Of a stretch of 64,000 bases of DNA, positions 1-11,915 are shown in pieces. Under the pieces are notes generated by a model, which was given only the letters and a program-made list of their open reading frames with translations, searched no databases and had not been told where the DNA came from. Positions within the stretch are counted from its first letter, which is position 1, and every line of letters begins with the position of its first letter. The translations under genes were made by a program, and so were the position numbers. The stretch covers positions 91,991 to 155,990 of the forward strand of contig BDDD01002385.1 of assembly GCA_001972305.1 (NCBI GenBank). The letters run 5' to 3'. This stretch comes from Cephalotus follicularis. Its lineage: Eukaryota > Streptophyta > Magnoliopsida > Oxalidales > Cephalotaceae.

Positions 1-674
1 TGCTTCAGCCATTCCTTCATCTCTTGTGTTGCTGCCGAACCTGTCATTGTGATTAGGCTATGTTTTATGTGTCTCTGGCTTCAACAGTAAGGTTTGTTTC
101 TTCATGGATTAATTGTAAGAATCATTTTACATTGTCTTGTATGGTGAGCAGGCTTTAAGTATATTATTTTCTTCCCTCTCATTTCGTTTTGAGCAGCTAC
201 TGTGTCCTCTGAATTGGTGTCTCTCCAACTGGTTTTGCCATAATTAGGTTGGTTTCCTCATGTTGTTATGTCATGGTGATTGGCTATGTGTTACTGTCTA
301 TCGAATTCTTATGTTATAGGCTGCTAGATTTTAATTCAGTTTGGTTCTTGCCTTTCATATTCTGTCAATCACTTTCTGTGTTGGTTAGCAAGCCTATTGT
401 CATCTCATATGTGTTGTATAATATGGTTTTGATGCATGTAATCGTGATTAATGGACAGAATTGGGTTATGCATTGGTATGCTATCGTTTAAGTCCCTGTC
501 ACTTTTAAATAATTCGATGTCAATATGTTCCTGTCAAATTCTATGTTATAACGTCATTCTACATGCCATACAAAGTTGTTTTTAATGATTGGTAATCTTC
601 TGGTGTTGAAAAATCTGAGTTTTGGCAACTAGATTTCACAAAACTACACAAAACTGCTGTTCTGTCACCCAGAG

Positions 675-880
675 CAGTCGACTGCCCATATGAACAGTCG
701 GCTGTTTAGTTTAAGTAGTTGGCTGTTTTGTGCAACAGTCGACTGTTTTGTGTTGAGTAGTCGGCTGGACCCCTGATTCAGTTGACTGCCTGCAGTCCAA
801 GTTGAGTAGTCGACTGGCCCTGTTGTGTAGTCGACTGCCACTCCTTGGACAGTCGACTGGATTCCTGAAACAGTCGGCTG
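675..880. repeat. Phased palindrome array in LTR C (10 sites)
   Basis: There are ten copies or close variants of CAGTCGACTG. The dyad centres lie at about 679.5, 699.5, 720.5, 740.5, 762.5, 783.5, 811.5, 832.5, 854.5 and 875.5, giving steps of 20, 21, 20, 22, 21, 28, 21, 22 and 21. The sequence between sites differs from gap to gap. The single 28-bp step falls between sites 6 and 7, as in the 5' LTR of F. Confidence 0.9.
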
Positions 881-2048
881 GTTTGTCCTGTAACTTTCTG
901 TTTTCATCCGTTTACTCTTCCGATGAATCCGGGTCTGTTTTAAACATCTTTATGATTCTCTTTTATGCCCAAAATGAATTATGGTCCCTTCTTTGAATAT
1001 TGTTATGTTGTATAGATTATTGTGCTACGTGGGGCAAATTAAGTTTACCGGATATTCGTAAGTTAGTCTGTGATCGCAAAAGGTACGGATCATCGTTTCT
1101 TGATACACTCTTACTGATTTTATTAGAGTACAAATTCAGTTTCATTTTGAGAATAAAATACGGATTCTTTGTTCGGTTTTATCTGAATGAGATGTACGGA
1201 TATTCTGCTCTTTGCTACTCTCTTCGATTTTAGTGAAATAAAAATCGATTCGGGACATCTGAATTATTTGAAATAAATTCTGTTTTATGAACATGTTAAA
1301 GTATATTTTTCGTATGCTTCGGAATAAAGTCAGTTGATATTTTATTGAAATGAATATTTTCTGGCTTAATGAATTCAGTTATGTTATGTTACGAAATGTT
1401 ATGCAAATGTCTCTTTATTGTGAAAATTAAAGAGTTGCCCTTTTGATTATGAAAGTATACGTTATGTGGAACTATATCGTTTGAGAACGATTTATGATTA
1501 TGTTTGGGAAACCTTTTTATGTATTTTAAATTGATTTGATGAAATCAAGTTTTTGAAATGGTGAAATACTGAGCTTTTATAACCACCTATGGGGGTACCA
1601 TAGGCATGTTGGGGGCCTGGCACGGGGGCATGACACTTTCCGTAACGGTGTGATTAGTTTACGGCGTCTCTCTGGGATATCCTTGGATAGGATTTGTGAT
1701 AGAGGCATATGGATCGATCCTAATTATATGTTTTGGGATATGTTATGATATGGGAATTGCATGTGTAGTGCCGTACACTGCAATTTTATTTGGCAATGTG
1801 GATGTCGCGAATCCCTTGCTACTATGTGAGTCTGATATGTTATGGGTTTCGGTGATCAGTTATGGAACCTATGTTTTGGAAAGGTATGCTTTATGGTTTC
1901 AAGGTTATGAACTTGGTTTACATGTTTTTCTGTGGGCATTTACAAAGTACATTTTAACTGTTTTATTGCTTAAGATTTCAGTTTTAAGGTACTTTTGAAA
2001 TCTTCTTGCTTTAAAATATCGTTTACTGTTTTACATTCTATATTCGTA

Positions 2049-2086
2049 CTGAGGTTTGCTCAGCTGCGTTTTTGTTTCCATGCGGC
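2049..2086 (+). other. Double inverted repeat near the end of LTR C
   Basis: CTGAG-GTTTG-CTCAG is followed at once by GCTGC, a loop of about 14 bases, and GCGGC. It lies 304 bp before the LTR end. The same pair of stems occurs in both F LTRs and, weakened, in H. Confidence 0.6.
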
Positions 2087-2390
2087 AGGTTTTCCGGAGC
2101 GACGGGGTAATGTGTGATGAGAGTGACTCCCTTATGTCTGAGGATCATCCAAGAGCTGATCCCTTTATGTTTATGTGGTCATAGTGGACCCGCGTAATAA
2201 ACAATGTGTTAAATTTAGTTTATGACTTTTGAATTATGAATAAGTTTCAGTTTATGATCAGTTTCAGTATGTTATTGGTTATGCTGTAAACCATCACGTT
2301 TTAATAAAGATGAACGTTTCTAGTATGATATAGTGTGTTTAGTTTTGTTATATGCACCTGTAGCGACTCCCACAGCTGGGGGGTGTTACA

Positions 2391-3542
2391 CCCTTGCTTT
2401 GAACTGCGCCAGCTCACAGCTCCACCATTAAGTACAAAAACGTACCTAGAGACAGATTTGTGATCATCCGGATCACTATAAAAACTGGAGTCTGTAAAAC
2501 CCTCCAGTTTTAGATCACTATCTTTTCCATAGATCAAGAATATATCCTGAGTCCTCCTAAGGTACTTCAGGATTCCCTTGACCACTTCCCAGTTCTTCTC
2601 ACCAGGATCAGACTGAAAACGACTTGCCATACCCAGGGCAAGTGCGATATCAGACCTAGTACATAACATGGAATACATGATCGACCCTACTGCCGAAGCA
2701 TAAGGTATCCGACTCATGCGTGCTCTCTCTCCAGATGTCTGAGGAGACATATTTCGAGAAAGATGAATTCCTTCGCCTATCGGCAATAGGCATCTCTTAG
2801 AATTCTCCATGCTAAACCTCTTCAGCACCTTGCTAATGTACTGGCTTTGGGAAAGCCCAAGCAACCTATTGGATCTATCCCTGAAGATCCTGATACCCAG
2901 TATATAGGTGGCTTCTCCCAAATATTTCATGGAAAAATTCTTAGTTAGCCATATCTTTGCAGACTGCAACATCCCTACATCATTCCCAATGAGTATAATG
3001 TCATCTACATATAGCACTAAGAAAGTGATACTAGGTCCCTCTTGCTTTTGATAAACACAGGGCTCATCTACATTTTTAACGAAGTCAAAAGCTTTGACTG
3101 CTTCATCAAAACGTAGATTCCAGCTACGAGATGCTTGCTTTAGTCCATAGATGGACCATTCGAGCTTGCACACCATGTGCGGGTGCTCGAAATATGTAAA
3201 CCCCTCGGGTTGGGACATATAAATTTCCTCTTCAAGAAGCCCATTTAAGAATGCCGTCTTGACATCTATTTTCCATATCTCATAATCATAATGATCGGGA
3301 AAAGCAAGCAAAATCCTAATGGATTTAAGCATGGCGACAGGTGAGAAAGTCTCAGTATAGTCGACCCCATGTCGTTGCCTATACCCTTTTGCCACTAATC
3401 GAGCTTTATAAGTCTCGATTTTTCCATCTGCATTCATCTTCTTCTTGAAGATCCATTTGCAGCCAATAGGCACTATACCTTCGGGTGCTTCAACCAAATT
3501 CCATACTTGGTTGGAGTACATGGAATCCATCTCAGATTTCAT
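2391..3542 (-). pseudogene. Copia reverse transcriptase / RNase H remains (element B)
   Basis: Part of the copia polyprotein. The RT start is typical (WNLVEAP, KWIFKKK, YKARLVAKGY, DYTETFSPV), and the polymerase motif LYVDDIILIGND is visible. The RNase H part begins with GFTDSSF and runs to VSWRSSKQG, where LTR C begins. In the intact family RT copies element RNA and RNase H removes the template strand inside virus-like particles. Here the stretch is part of a broken element and is cut off by another element. Confidence 0.9.
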
Positions 3543-4173
3543 GGCTCCTAGCCATGCTTCAGATTCAGTGCTTTGTACTGCCTCTAAGTAGCTGGCAGGC
3601 TCGTCATCTTCAATAACGTTTATCTCATCAGTATCATCAATGAGGAAACCATACCTCTCAGGTGCTAAAGGGATTCTGCCTGATCTCCTTAAAGGAGCTC
3701 TGCCTAACTGAGAACTATTCTCAGCCTGAGATCCAATCTCAGCTGTGTCTGTTGAAGGTCTAACTCCAACTCCTCCATTTCCTGTGTGGTTTCTACCTGT
3801 GGCAAATCTTTGAGTTCCACCTTACTCCCACTATTTCCTTCAAGAAGGTATTCCTTCTCTAGGAACACAGCATTTCGCGAAACAAATACTTTTGTTCGCT
3901 AGAGTGATAGATGTAGTATCCTTTTGTTTCTTTAGGATACCCCACAAACCTGCAGCGGTTCGACCGCGCTACCAGCTTATCTGTGTCAAGCCTCTTAACA
4001 TAAGCAGGACAACCCCAAACCTTCAAATAGCTCAGGCTGGGTTTCCTCCCTGACCATACCTAGTATGGAGTAGAAGGCACAGATTTTGAAGGAATCTGAT
4101 TCAAGATATAAGCAGCTGTATCAAGGGAATAACCCCAGAGATAGGTAGGAAGGTCAGTAAAAGACATCATCAA
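3543..4173 (-). pseudogene. Degenerate copia integrase C-terminal / linker region (element B)
   Basis: This stretch lies between the integrase core and RT, where copia elements carry the poorly conserved integrase C-terminal part. Translated fragments keep recognisable copia wording (such as AWLGAMKSEMD next to the RT start). It holds no sustained open frame of its own and is decayed sequence of the same element. Confidence 0.6.
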
Positions 4174-5769
4174 TCAAACCATGTCTAACAAAGTCCGATT
4201 CCTCCTTTCGGATACACCATTATGCTGAGGTGTTCCAGGAGGAGTCCACTGAGATAGAATTCTGTTATCTCTAAGATAACCTAGGAATTCAGCTGACAGG
4301 TATTCTCCACCTCGGTCCGACCGAAGTATTTTAATGGATTTACCTGTTTGTTTTTCTACCTCAAGTCTGAAATCCTTAAATTTCTCAAAGGATTTCGACT
4401 TGTGTTTCATCAGATACACATAACCATACCTAGATAAATCGTCGGTAAAGGTTATGGAGTAGATATAACCACCTCGCGCACTGACTGACATAGGACCACA
4501 TACGTCAGTATGGACTAAGCCCAGTAAGTCCATAGCCCTTTCTCCTTGACCAGAGAAGGGTGATTTGGTCATTTTTCCCAATAAACAGGATTCACAAGTT
4601 GGATAGGACTCTAAGTCCTGGATATCAAGAAGATCATCCTTAACCAACTGTGATAGTCTAGCATCACTAAGATGACCAAGTCTACAATGCCAAGTATAGG
4701 TTTTATTTAACTCTGTTTCTCTTTGTCTTTTCTTATTATTACTTTGCTCAATGGACAAGATATTTGATTGTGAAGTATTTAAGACATATAATCCATTGTC
4801 GATAACACCATTACCAACATAAACATTGTTTGAATATATAAGACATCCAGTGTCTTGGAACCTAAGCTCCAAGCCCAAACTACATAAGTGAGAAACACTC
4901 ACAATGTTCCGAACAATATTCATAACATAATAACAAGGATCCAATGTCAAAATAAAATTATTACACAAACTAATATCATAAACACCAACAACTTGAGCAA
5001 TGATCCTAGATCCATCGCCAAGCCTCAAGTCCAGGTCTCCAGCTCCAAGCTTTTTAACTTTTCTTAGTCCCTGCAATGAATTGTAAAGGTTAGTTCCACA
5101 TACAGTATCTAATACCCATGAAGAACTACTATTCAAAGCTAGATTAAGTTCAATCATGAACATACCTAATGTACTCGCACCATGCGGGTTACCAGTAGAG
5201 ACAACAGCAACAGCAACACGACAATCCTTTTTCCAGTGCCCGGTCTTACCGCACTTGAAACAAGCACCTTCAGCAGCTAACTTCTTCATCCGATCTTTGG
5301 CAACATTCCCACTAGCTCCAAGCTTCCCCTTCTTCTTCTTTTGCTTCTTCTTACCCTTGCCTTTTGTATTGACAGGCATTAGCACGCCCTTCCCTTTACA
5401 GGAAGATGAGGCACTACCCTTTCCTTGGGCAGACCTAGAAGAAGGAAGAAGTAGGGAGTGGGTCTTTGACTTCCCAGAGTCAAAATCGGCCTCAGCCGTC
5501 CTCAACATAGCAACCAGCTCAGATAGAGTTACCTCTATCTTGTTCATGTGAAAGTTCACCAAAAACTGTGAGAACGACTTAGGAAGTGACGTCAGAATAA
5601 GATCTACATATAGATCATGGTCCATGACAAACCCTAATTGAGCCAGCTGCTCAATCATGTCTATCATCTTTAATCCATGCTCATGGACTGAAGCTCCCTC
5701 TTGCATATGAGCCTTGAAGAGTTTGCGAGATAGATTAAACCTTTGAGTCCTAGACTCAGCTCCATACAT
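4174..5769 (-). pseudogene. Copia gag C-terminal part, protease and integrase remains (element B)
   Basis: The open stretch is 531 codons. In order it holds the gag helical region (about residues 1-95), a lysine-rich segment, one CCHC zinc knuckle (CFKCGKTGHWKKDC, near residue 170), a protease-like region around WVLDT, and integrase. The integrase part starts with the HHCC zinc region (HCRLGHL, CESCLLGK) and continues into the catalytic core (HTDVCGPM, DDLSRYGYVYLM, SDRGGEYLS). In the family gag packages RNA, protease cuts the polyprotein and integrase inserts the cDNA. It is one piece of a broken polyprotein. Confidence 0.9.
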
Positions 5770-5772
5770 CTC

Positions 5773-6072
5773 CTAAAGTTGGAGTAGTATAGCAGAAAAG
5801 GTCTCAATCTTTTCATTCTGACGCTGAAGCTCAGGTGTCATCCCGAGAAGGGCAATACATCTAGCCTTCTCGTCATCCTCTAGCCACTTGGCTAGTCGCT
5901 CACTCTCTTCGGGCATCGGATCTTCACCCAGTGAAGGAGACCCCCCAGTCATCACATAGGCCATTTTATTGGCCATAAGGACGATCTTGAGGTTGTGGTG
6001 CCAATCGTTGAAGTTGGGCCCCTCAAGTTTGTTTGTCTCAAGTATACGGGACATTGCATTTGATAAAGCCAT
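5773..6072 (-). pseudogene. Copia gag N-terminal remains (element B)
   Basis: The first 99 codons begin MALSNAMSRILETNKLEG and continue FNDWHHNLKIVL. This is the usual copia gag N-terminus, in which an LxGxNFxxW-like block precedes the gag helices. The start is chosen because it follows the long leader and matches the family pattern. It belongs to the same broken polyprotein as the neighbouring stretch. Confidence 0.8.
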
Positions 6073-7880
6073 TCTAGCAACCTAGATAAGGAAATATAAG
6101 CATGAGTTAGCATTTATTCTAATTTTAATATATGATAACCATAACACTTGGTCTTTAGTGCTTATGGTTCCTCCCACTATTCTAATCGTATCCCATACCC
6201 CCATATGGAACTCGAGAAGTCTAACTTCCTAGTGGGGATTGGAATCCATCGCAATCATATTATAGCCTCAGCTAGCGCATGACAAACTATAATATATCCA
6301 ATGGGTAGGCTATCTTTCCAATTTGTATCCAATACAAGATGCAATCATAGTATTCGGCCTTAGATTCAATATGGCCGCAGCTAGGGCATGACAAACCATC
6401 AGAATCTTAATAAGTCAAGTACCCACAATTTTCATTGGAATGCACTAGTTTTAACATCCACACGTAGGCATGTCCAAGTGCTAAAACATAGACACCCTTT
6501 GCGGTGCCCAACACCGACGTTGACATAATATTCCCAAGTCATCAGCCTCAGCTAGGACATGACAAACCAAGAACCCAGGAACACTACTCAACGAAAATTG
6601 TGGAAGGCCACGGGGAACCACTCCATGGGTTCCTACGTTAAGACTTATTATTAAAGTGGGGGAATTTGTGGTCTCATGTTTTAATTACCAAGCCATTAAT
6701 TAATTCATTGGTTGTATTAGCCAATTCCAATTAATTATGGCTTATCAAGCAAGACATGTATCTTATGCACCTTTGACATATTTCTAAAATATGTCAATGG
6801 ATTGGCCAGGACATTATTAGTAGTGACATGAGCCCAAAGTCACTACTAGGTCTTCCTAGGTGTAGCGATTTAAATCTATTTATTACAACAATAACCATGC
6901 ATACATGGCCTTCAAAAGTCTTGTGCTCCATTTCTCCTTTCCTCCATCTCTCCTTGTAAGGTCTTCTTTTACATAAAGAACTTTACATTTTTGAAAGAAA
7001 AATTACATTTAAAAATACAAGGAAAAATTACAAATGAAAGGAAAAATAAATGGTGCACGTAGGCACCTTATTACAAACCTTTAAAATAATAAATAAATAA
7101 ATCCATCCACACAAGAAAAACCACAAACTAGGTCTACGTCCTTATTGGGCCATCCATTGTGCATAAGACTTATATAATATCCAATATTATAAAGCACAAA
7201 TAAAACAAATGCCATAAATAATAACCAATCATACAATTTAATTTAAGGATTGTTAACTGATCAAAACTCCCACTAAATCAAGCATTGATATTTGATTTTC
7301 TAAGTGCCAAAATGTATAAAATCCAATTTTATTAAAAACCGTTTTTTTATAAAGACGTCGACGCTTCCCAGAAGGCGGCGATGCATTTTATGAAAACTAC
7401 TGAAAAAGGCGTCGATACATAACACGAGCATCAATGCGTTTCTCAAGAACTGTTTGAAAAAGGCGTCGACGGTAATCAAAAACAACGACGCTTTTCCTGG
7501 AAACGATGAACAAGGCATCGACGTCTATCAAGAACGTCGACGCGTTTCCTGGAAAGATGAACAAGACATCGACGTTTATTAAGAACGTCGACGTCTATAG
7601 CCCCCTGGACAGTTTCTGCATTTCAAAAAATGAAGAAAAATAATGGTTTAGACTTTGGCATTCCTATCTGGTAATCCAAACTGCACTATGCATGTTTCAA
7701 ACATAATTCTAAACACATTATATCCAAATCACTAGGTCAAAAACACAATGAAATCCAATTTCATGCAATTTTCACTAAGGCACTTTGAAAATCTATTTTG
7801 ATCATAAAACACATCCATTAATTAAACCATTAATCAGTACATCATCCAAGGCATAAATTCAATCAAGGATGATGTGGGAC
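6073..7880 (-). other. Leader of copia B between primer site and gag
   Basis: About 1.8 kb without a coding signal. It contains three loose copies of a motif like CAGCTAGGGCATGACAAACC (near 6270, 6375 and 6548) and a block at about 6160-6245 that is strongly similar to the leader of copia M near 50800-50883. A phased palindrome array lies at 7355-7594. A leader of this length is long for copia. Packaging or translation signals are possible but not shown. Confidence 0.65.
7355..7594. repeat. Phased palindrome array in the leader of copia B (10 sites)
   Basis: The sites are variants of GACGTCGACGC. Centres lie near 7359.5, 7379.5, 7413.5, 7432.5, 7467.5, 7486.5, 7519.5, 7538.5, 7570.5 and 7589.5. 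Steps alternate: 20, 34, 19, 35, 19, 33, 19, 32, 19. The sites therefore come in pairs about 19 bp apart, with a pair-to-pair period of 51-54 bp. Confidence 0.85.
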
Positions 7881-7892
7881 GCTCTGATACCA
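7881..7892 (-). other. Primer-binding site of copia B (initiator tRNA-Met)
   Basis: Read on the minus strand this is TGGTATCAGAGC, the standard plant complement of the initiator tRNA-Met 3' end. It lies one base from the LTR end and fixes the strand of the element and the LTR boundary at 7894. Confidence 0.95.
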
Positions 7893-7893
7893 C

Positions 7894-10053
7894 TGAAGGA
7901 ATCGGATGAACCGAATCCGGAGCCATAAATGGACTATGGTGTGTAGGGTGCAGAACAAAACAAAAACATATAAACATGGCAGCGGAAGAACACCCAATAA
8001 AACAAATGTAGTCCATTATGGCATGTCCACAGACCACATGGATCACCACATCATCAACAGAATTGAATTGGTGACACCATAGCATACAATGATGACACAC
8101 AAGCATGGCAAGAAGAGAAGGACCAAGAGATATACCAGTCGGTGAAGGCTCCTTCTTTCTTTGCTGCTACACGCTTGAGTAGATCCCCTCTTTAATCTTC
8201 TCAAGTCACCGGAATAGCAAGCAATCCAACCAGCAGTAACCGAGAACCAAGTATAAGAACTCTCTCTCTCTCTCACTAAGCTTAGAAAAGGTAAATTGAT
8301 ATTGACCAATGAAGTCAATAATCAATCCACCCTAGATAAGCACTTGCTTGGTGTATGACAGATGAAAAGAACACACTCTACAGAGAAGAATCGAAAGTCA
8401 CTTGCCCAGCAAAAACTCTACTCCTCTCACATACCATTTTCTGCAGAAAATGTTTATAACTAGCCTCCTCCTTCTCTCTCCCACTCTCCTATTCACTTAG
8501 GATCATGGTCCTCACTCCTAGGGAGTCTGTGGCCATGATCCCCACGTTCCCATAACATGCAAGAATGGGAGATGGCTGTTGGAGATGGGAGATAAAATGT
8601 GCCCACGAAGTGAGCTCGTGCACAGGTTGCACGTTCTGCTCAAAGACGTCGACGCCTTCTAAAGGACATCGACGCTTATGCAATGTGGTGCTAAGAACAT
8701 TGACTCTTTGTAAAAGACATTGATGCCTATAAAAACGTTAAGCATCGACGTCTTTCTAAAAGACGTCGACGCTTTGTCTGGCCAGTGAAATATCAAGAGT
8801 CTAACTCTTTTAGTGATCTTATGTACCCTTTGAATATTGGTTAAGTAAGATCAAACATATGTCTTTCCACAAAATGCAAAATCCACATAACCGATATTTG
8901 ACACCAAGACTTAATATGTCAAACATATTAAAGATCTAATCATTATAAGGCAGGGACCCTTCAAAATCTTGGTTAAGACAAGGGGTGTTCATAAATTACT
9001 GAAATACCCCCTGGGTCCGGTTTAGCCATTCTAAATGGTCCTCGACCAATTTAAATGCTATTGGAATAATATCAATATAATATCCAGATGGAAAAATTGA
9101 TCCAATTAATTTTCCCACACCTCAATAACTAAAGATTTTCTAAGTCGTCGGTTCGCGTGTACTATAATCCCTTGTCATGCTTGGCCCCGATGGAGGTCTA
9201 GGGTAAGGATATGTGTCAACCCTAGATAATACCTCAATGGCTAAAATATCTGATCATTACTAGGACCTTTGGTAAACTCTCCGGAAATCTAATTTCAAGT
9301 TTACCTCAACCTTGGCCAAGGATTTCATAAGTCCAAAGTATAATCAGATCATAATAGAGCCGATCGCCTTCGCTCAGGTGTGACAATCCCATATTGTGCA
9401 CTCACTTATATTCGTATAGATTCTATCATACCCAAAGACCACCCGATTGCTAGCCCTGCGCAAGGACTAGGTAAGGTGGAGATCAAAGCATAACCGTCTC
9501 CATACAATATAGAGCAGTCGCTCAGGTCTAAGGATCAGACGAGTTTAAGAAGTTGCTAAGTGATCATCACTTATACACAACCGCAACAAGTAGGAGTCAC
9601 TATTGACAAGAGAACAGCGACTATCCAAACAGTGTCTCCTACGCGGGTCCTGTTAATTGTACACACTCCCAGCGCACACCCCGTATTTGCCCTAGTGTCC
9701 AACACAGATGGTAGTGAGAGAATCCATCCTCGAATTCCATGAGCAGGCAACATGCGCCCAAGTCTATCCGATTCACTAATGCCCACAAAGTGAACCTATG
9801 ACTTGGAACAAATTTGACATAAGGAATAAGGTAACCAGTCTAACAGCCTCCATGCCAGGCATCCAACCTTATGTCAGGGCATCACAAGTATAAGTAAGTA
9901 ATTAATAAACTACTTCAATTAAGTGATAAAATACAAGTGATATAGCCATAACAAATTAGCACGCATCATATATAAGGAATAAGATTGTTTCATACAAGAT
10001 AAAATATAATGTGACAACCCTTCTAATGGCTTGTCAAGTCACTATATCTAACA
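7894..10053 (-). repeat. 5' LTR of copia B (2,160 bp)
   Basis: On the minus strand the LTR starts TGTTAGATATAGTG at 10053 and ends CCTTCA at 7894, next to the primer site. The first bases resemble the TGTTAGAGATGAAGTG end of solo LTR Q, so both belong to related copia families. It carries a short palindrome array at 8646-8772. Right of 9560 nothing coding is convincing. Confidence 0.85.
8646..8772. repeat. Palindrome array in LTR B (6 sites)
   Basis: GACGTCGACGCC and decayed forms have centres near 8650.5, 8670.5, 8701.5, 8721.5, 8746.5 and 8767.5 (steps 20, 31, 20, 25, 21). Confidence 0.75.
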
Positions 10054-10294
10054 GTCAAAATGGAAGATGTTAGAAGACTTCCAAGAGTGGTCTCCTTTTA
10101 ATCATTCACTTTGGATTTTTGTGGCCGACATGCGAGTTCGGCCTGTGTTACTCGACCACATAAGGGATGCACAACCACATGATGCTGAATTGCAACGGAT
10201 TCGAGAGAATCTGGATTCGGGGTCCGATTTTTGAGTACACGCTGATGGTATTCTGAGATTTCAGGGATGGGCGCGTCTTCCGAATGATAGCGAG

Positions 10295-10747
10295 TTGAAG
10301 AGTGAGTTGCTTTATGGGGCTCATAATTCTCGGTACAGTATCCATCCCGGTAGCACCAAAATGTACCAAGATATGATTAAGACTTACTGGTGGCCCGACA
10401 TGAAGAGCGAAATTGCCGAATATGTCGCAAAGTGTTTGACTTGCCAGAGGGTCAAGGCCGAACACCAGAAACCGACAGGACTGTTACAGTCATTACCAAT
10501 GGCGGAGTGGAAATGGGAACACATCACGATGGACTTTGTTTCTGGATTTCCACTGACTAGGCACCATCATAATGTCGCGTGGGTTTTTGTTGATAGACTC
10601 ACCAAATCAGCAAACTTTTTGCCTACACACGTCACTGATTCCGCAAGCAAGTTGGCTCGATTATATGTGAAGGAGATTGTGAGACTGCACGATGTTCCGG
10701 TGAGCATCGTTTGCGATAGGGATTCAATCTTCACTTCCAACTTCTAG
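10295..10747 (+). pseudogene. Gypsy integrase remains: zinc region and core start (element A)
   Basis: The stretch contains [20 protein letters not shown] and [14 protein letters not shown], the HHCC zinc-binding part of gypsy integrase. It continues into the catalytic core ([38 protein letters not shown]). In the family this enzyme inserts the cDNA into host DNA. Upstream from 10054 there is related RNase H/integrase linker sequence. Confidence 0.9.
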
Positions 10748-10777
10748 AAGAGATTCCAGACAGCCTTCGGAACAAGA

Positions 10778-11569
10778 TTGAATCTAAGTACTGCTTTTCA
10801 CCCTCAAACAGATGGACAGTCAGAGTGTACCATCCAATCCTTGGAGGATATGCTTCAGGCTTATGTGATCGATTTTGCTGGGACCTGGGAAGACCATATC
10901 CCTCTGATAGAGTTTTCTTATAATAGCAGCTATCACGCGAGTATTGGTATGGCTCCATATGAGGCACTGTATGGGAGGAAGTGTAGGTCACCCGTCTGTT
11001 GGGACGAGGTTGGTGAACGACCATTGCTTGGGTCAGATTTGGTGAAGGAGACTTCGGAGAAAGTCAAGTTCATCAAAGAGAAGTTGCTAGCAGTAAAGAG
11101 TTGGCTGAAGAGCTATGCCGACAGTGTGAAGAGAAGGCCTTTAACCTTCAATGTTGGAGATTACGTGTTTTTGAAGGTATCTCCGTGGAAAGGGGAGCAA
11201 AGATTCGGGAAGAAGGGCAGGTTAGCGCCATGCTATATTGGTCCTTTTGAGATTCTAGAGAGGGTTGGGGAGGTAGCTTATCAGCTAGGCTTGCCTCCTA
11301 CTTTGTCGGGCGTACATGATGTCTTCCAGGTATCGATGCTACGAGGTTATATCCGAGATCCATCACATTTCCTGGATTGTGACTCGGTTACGATGAGGGA
11401 TGATCTTTCCTACGAGGAGTCACCTGTGAGAATCTTGGATTTGAATACACAAGTATTGAGCAACCGGACCATTCCGATGGTAAAGGTTCAGTGGCAATTT
11501 CATCAACCGGATGAAGCAACTTGGGAACGTGAGTATGATATCCGAGAACGTTACCCGCATTTGTTTTAG
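10778..11569 (+). pseudogene. Gypsy integrase core end and C-terminal domain (element A)
   Basis: The stretch begins [14 protein letters not shown] and continues with LIEFSYNSSYHASIGMAP and YGRKCRSPVCWDEVGE, the second half of a gypsy integrase core. Then follow the GPFEILERVGEVAYQL module and a C-terminus ending in ERYPHLF, typical of plant Del/Tekay-type chromoviruses. It is part of a broken element. Confidence 0.9.
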
Positions 11570-11601
11570 TATTGTGTTAATTTCGAGGACGAAATTCCTT
11601 G

Positions 11602-11614
11602 AAGGAGGGGTGGA
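11602..11614 (+). other. Polypurine tract of element A
   Basis: AAGGAGGGGTGGA lies directly before TGTAACG at 11615. This is the plus-strand primer site that defines the 3' LTR start. Confidence 0.9.
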
Positions 11615-11915
11615 TGTAACGTAGGGGATTTTCGTTATTGTAATATTTCGTTTTAAGATGTAATCTTATTATTGAATTAATGAGAATGGCATAATTTCTG
11701 ACTTGGATGATGCTTTCCAAAATTTAAAAGGTTGGGTTTTGGAAGAGGGAATGTTTGAAATGTTAAAGAAATGTTAAATGATGCAATTAGAGGTTGATAA
11801 CCAGTAGCATGTCTTACACGGTGAGAGAACGATATTGTTTGTATGAAGGTTTAAGGGTCGGATTCTTCCCCCTAGAATCAAGATTCACGAACTGATACCT
11901 CCTGGTATCATAAAG

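Larger units (their letters stand above)
1..2390 (+). mobile_element. Element C: 3' LTR (or solo LTR) of a Ty3/gypsy element, cut by window edge
   Basis: This is LTR sequence of the same family as element F. It shares the palindrome array, the conserved stretch around 1580-1680 that contains the words CCATAGGCA and GGCCTGGCAC, the double hairpin near 2049 and the GGGGGTGTTACA-type end. It stops at TTACA at 2390, and copia coding sequence of B resumes directly, so C was inserted into B. Its left end is outside the window, so it cannot be told whether this is a 3' LTR or a solo LTR. I see no coding capacity; the open frames in it are side effects of the repeats. Confidence 0.8.
2391..10053 (-). 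mobile_element. Element B: Ty1/copia retrotransposon, 5' part, broken
   Basis: This copia element is read on the minus strand. From right to left it shows a 5' LTR (7894-10053), a primer site, a leader of about 1.8 kb, gag, protease, integrase, and reverse transcriptase with the start of RNase H, where C is inserted. The order protease-integrase-RT is diagnostic of Ty1/copia. The 3' end and left LTR lie outside the window. B is inserted in the pol region of gypsy A: A's integrase sequence starts immediately at 10054, and GTCAA at 10054-10058 is the candidate target duplication. The coding part is a fossil with about four or five breaks. The lineage within copia is not assigned. Confidence 0.9.

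Noticed and set aside
675-880. Resemblance of palindrome arrays to a CRISPR array
   Set aside because: Repeats are only about 10 bp, variable and palindromic, gaps are about 11 bp, there are no cas genes, and the DNA is plant LTR sequence.
1696-1998. 100-codon hydrophobic frame that could suggest a membrane protein
   Set aside because: It lies within LTR C. The matching region of both F LTRs is not open in this way.
5156-5551. 131-codon frame on the plus strand in B
   Set aside because: It is the antisense shadow of the lysine-rich gag segment and zinc knuckle of copia B.
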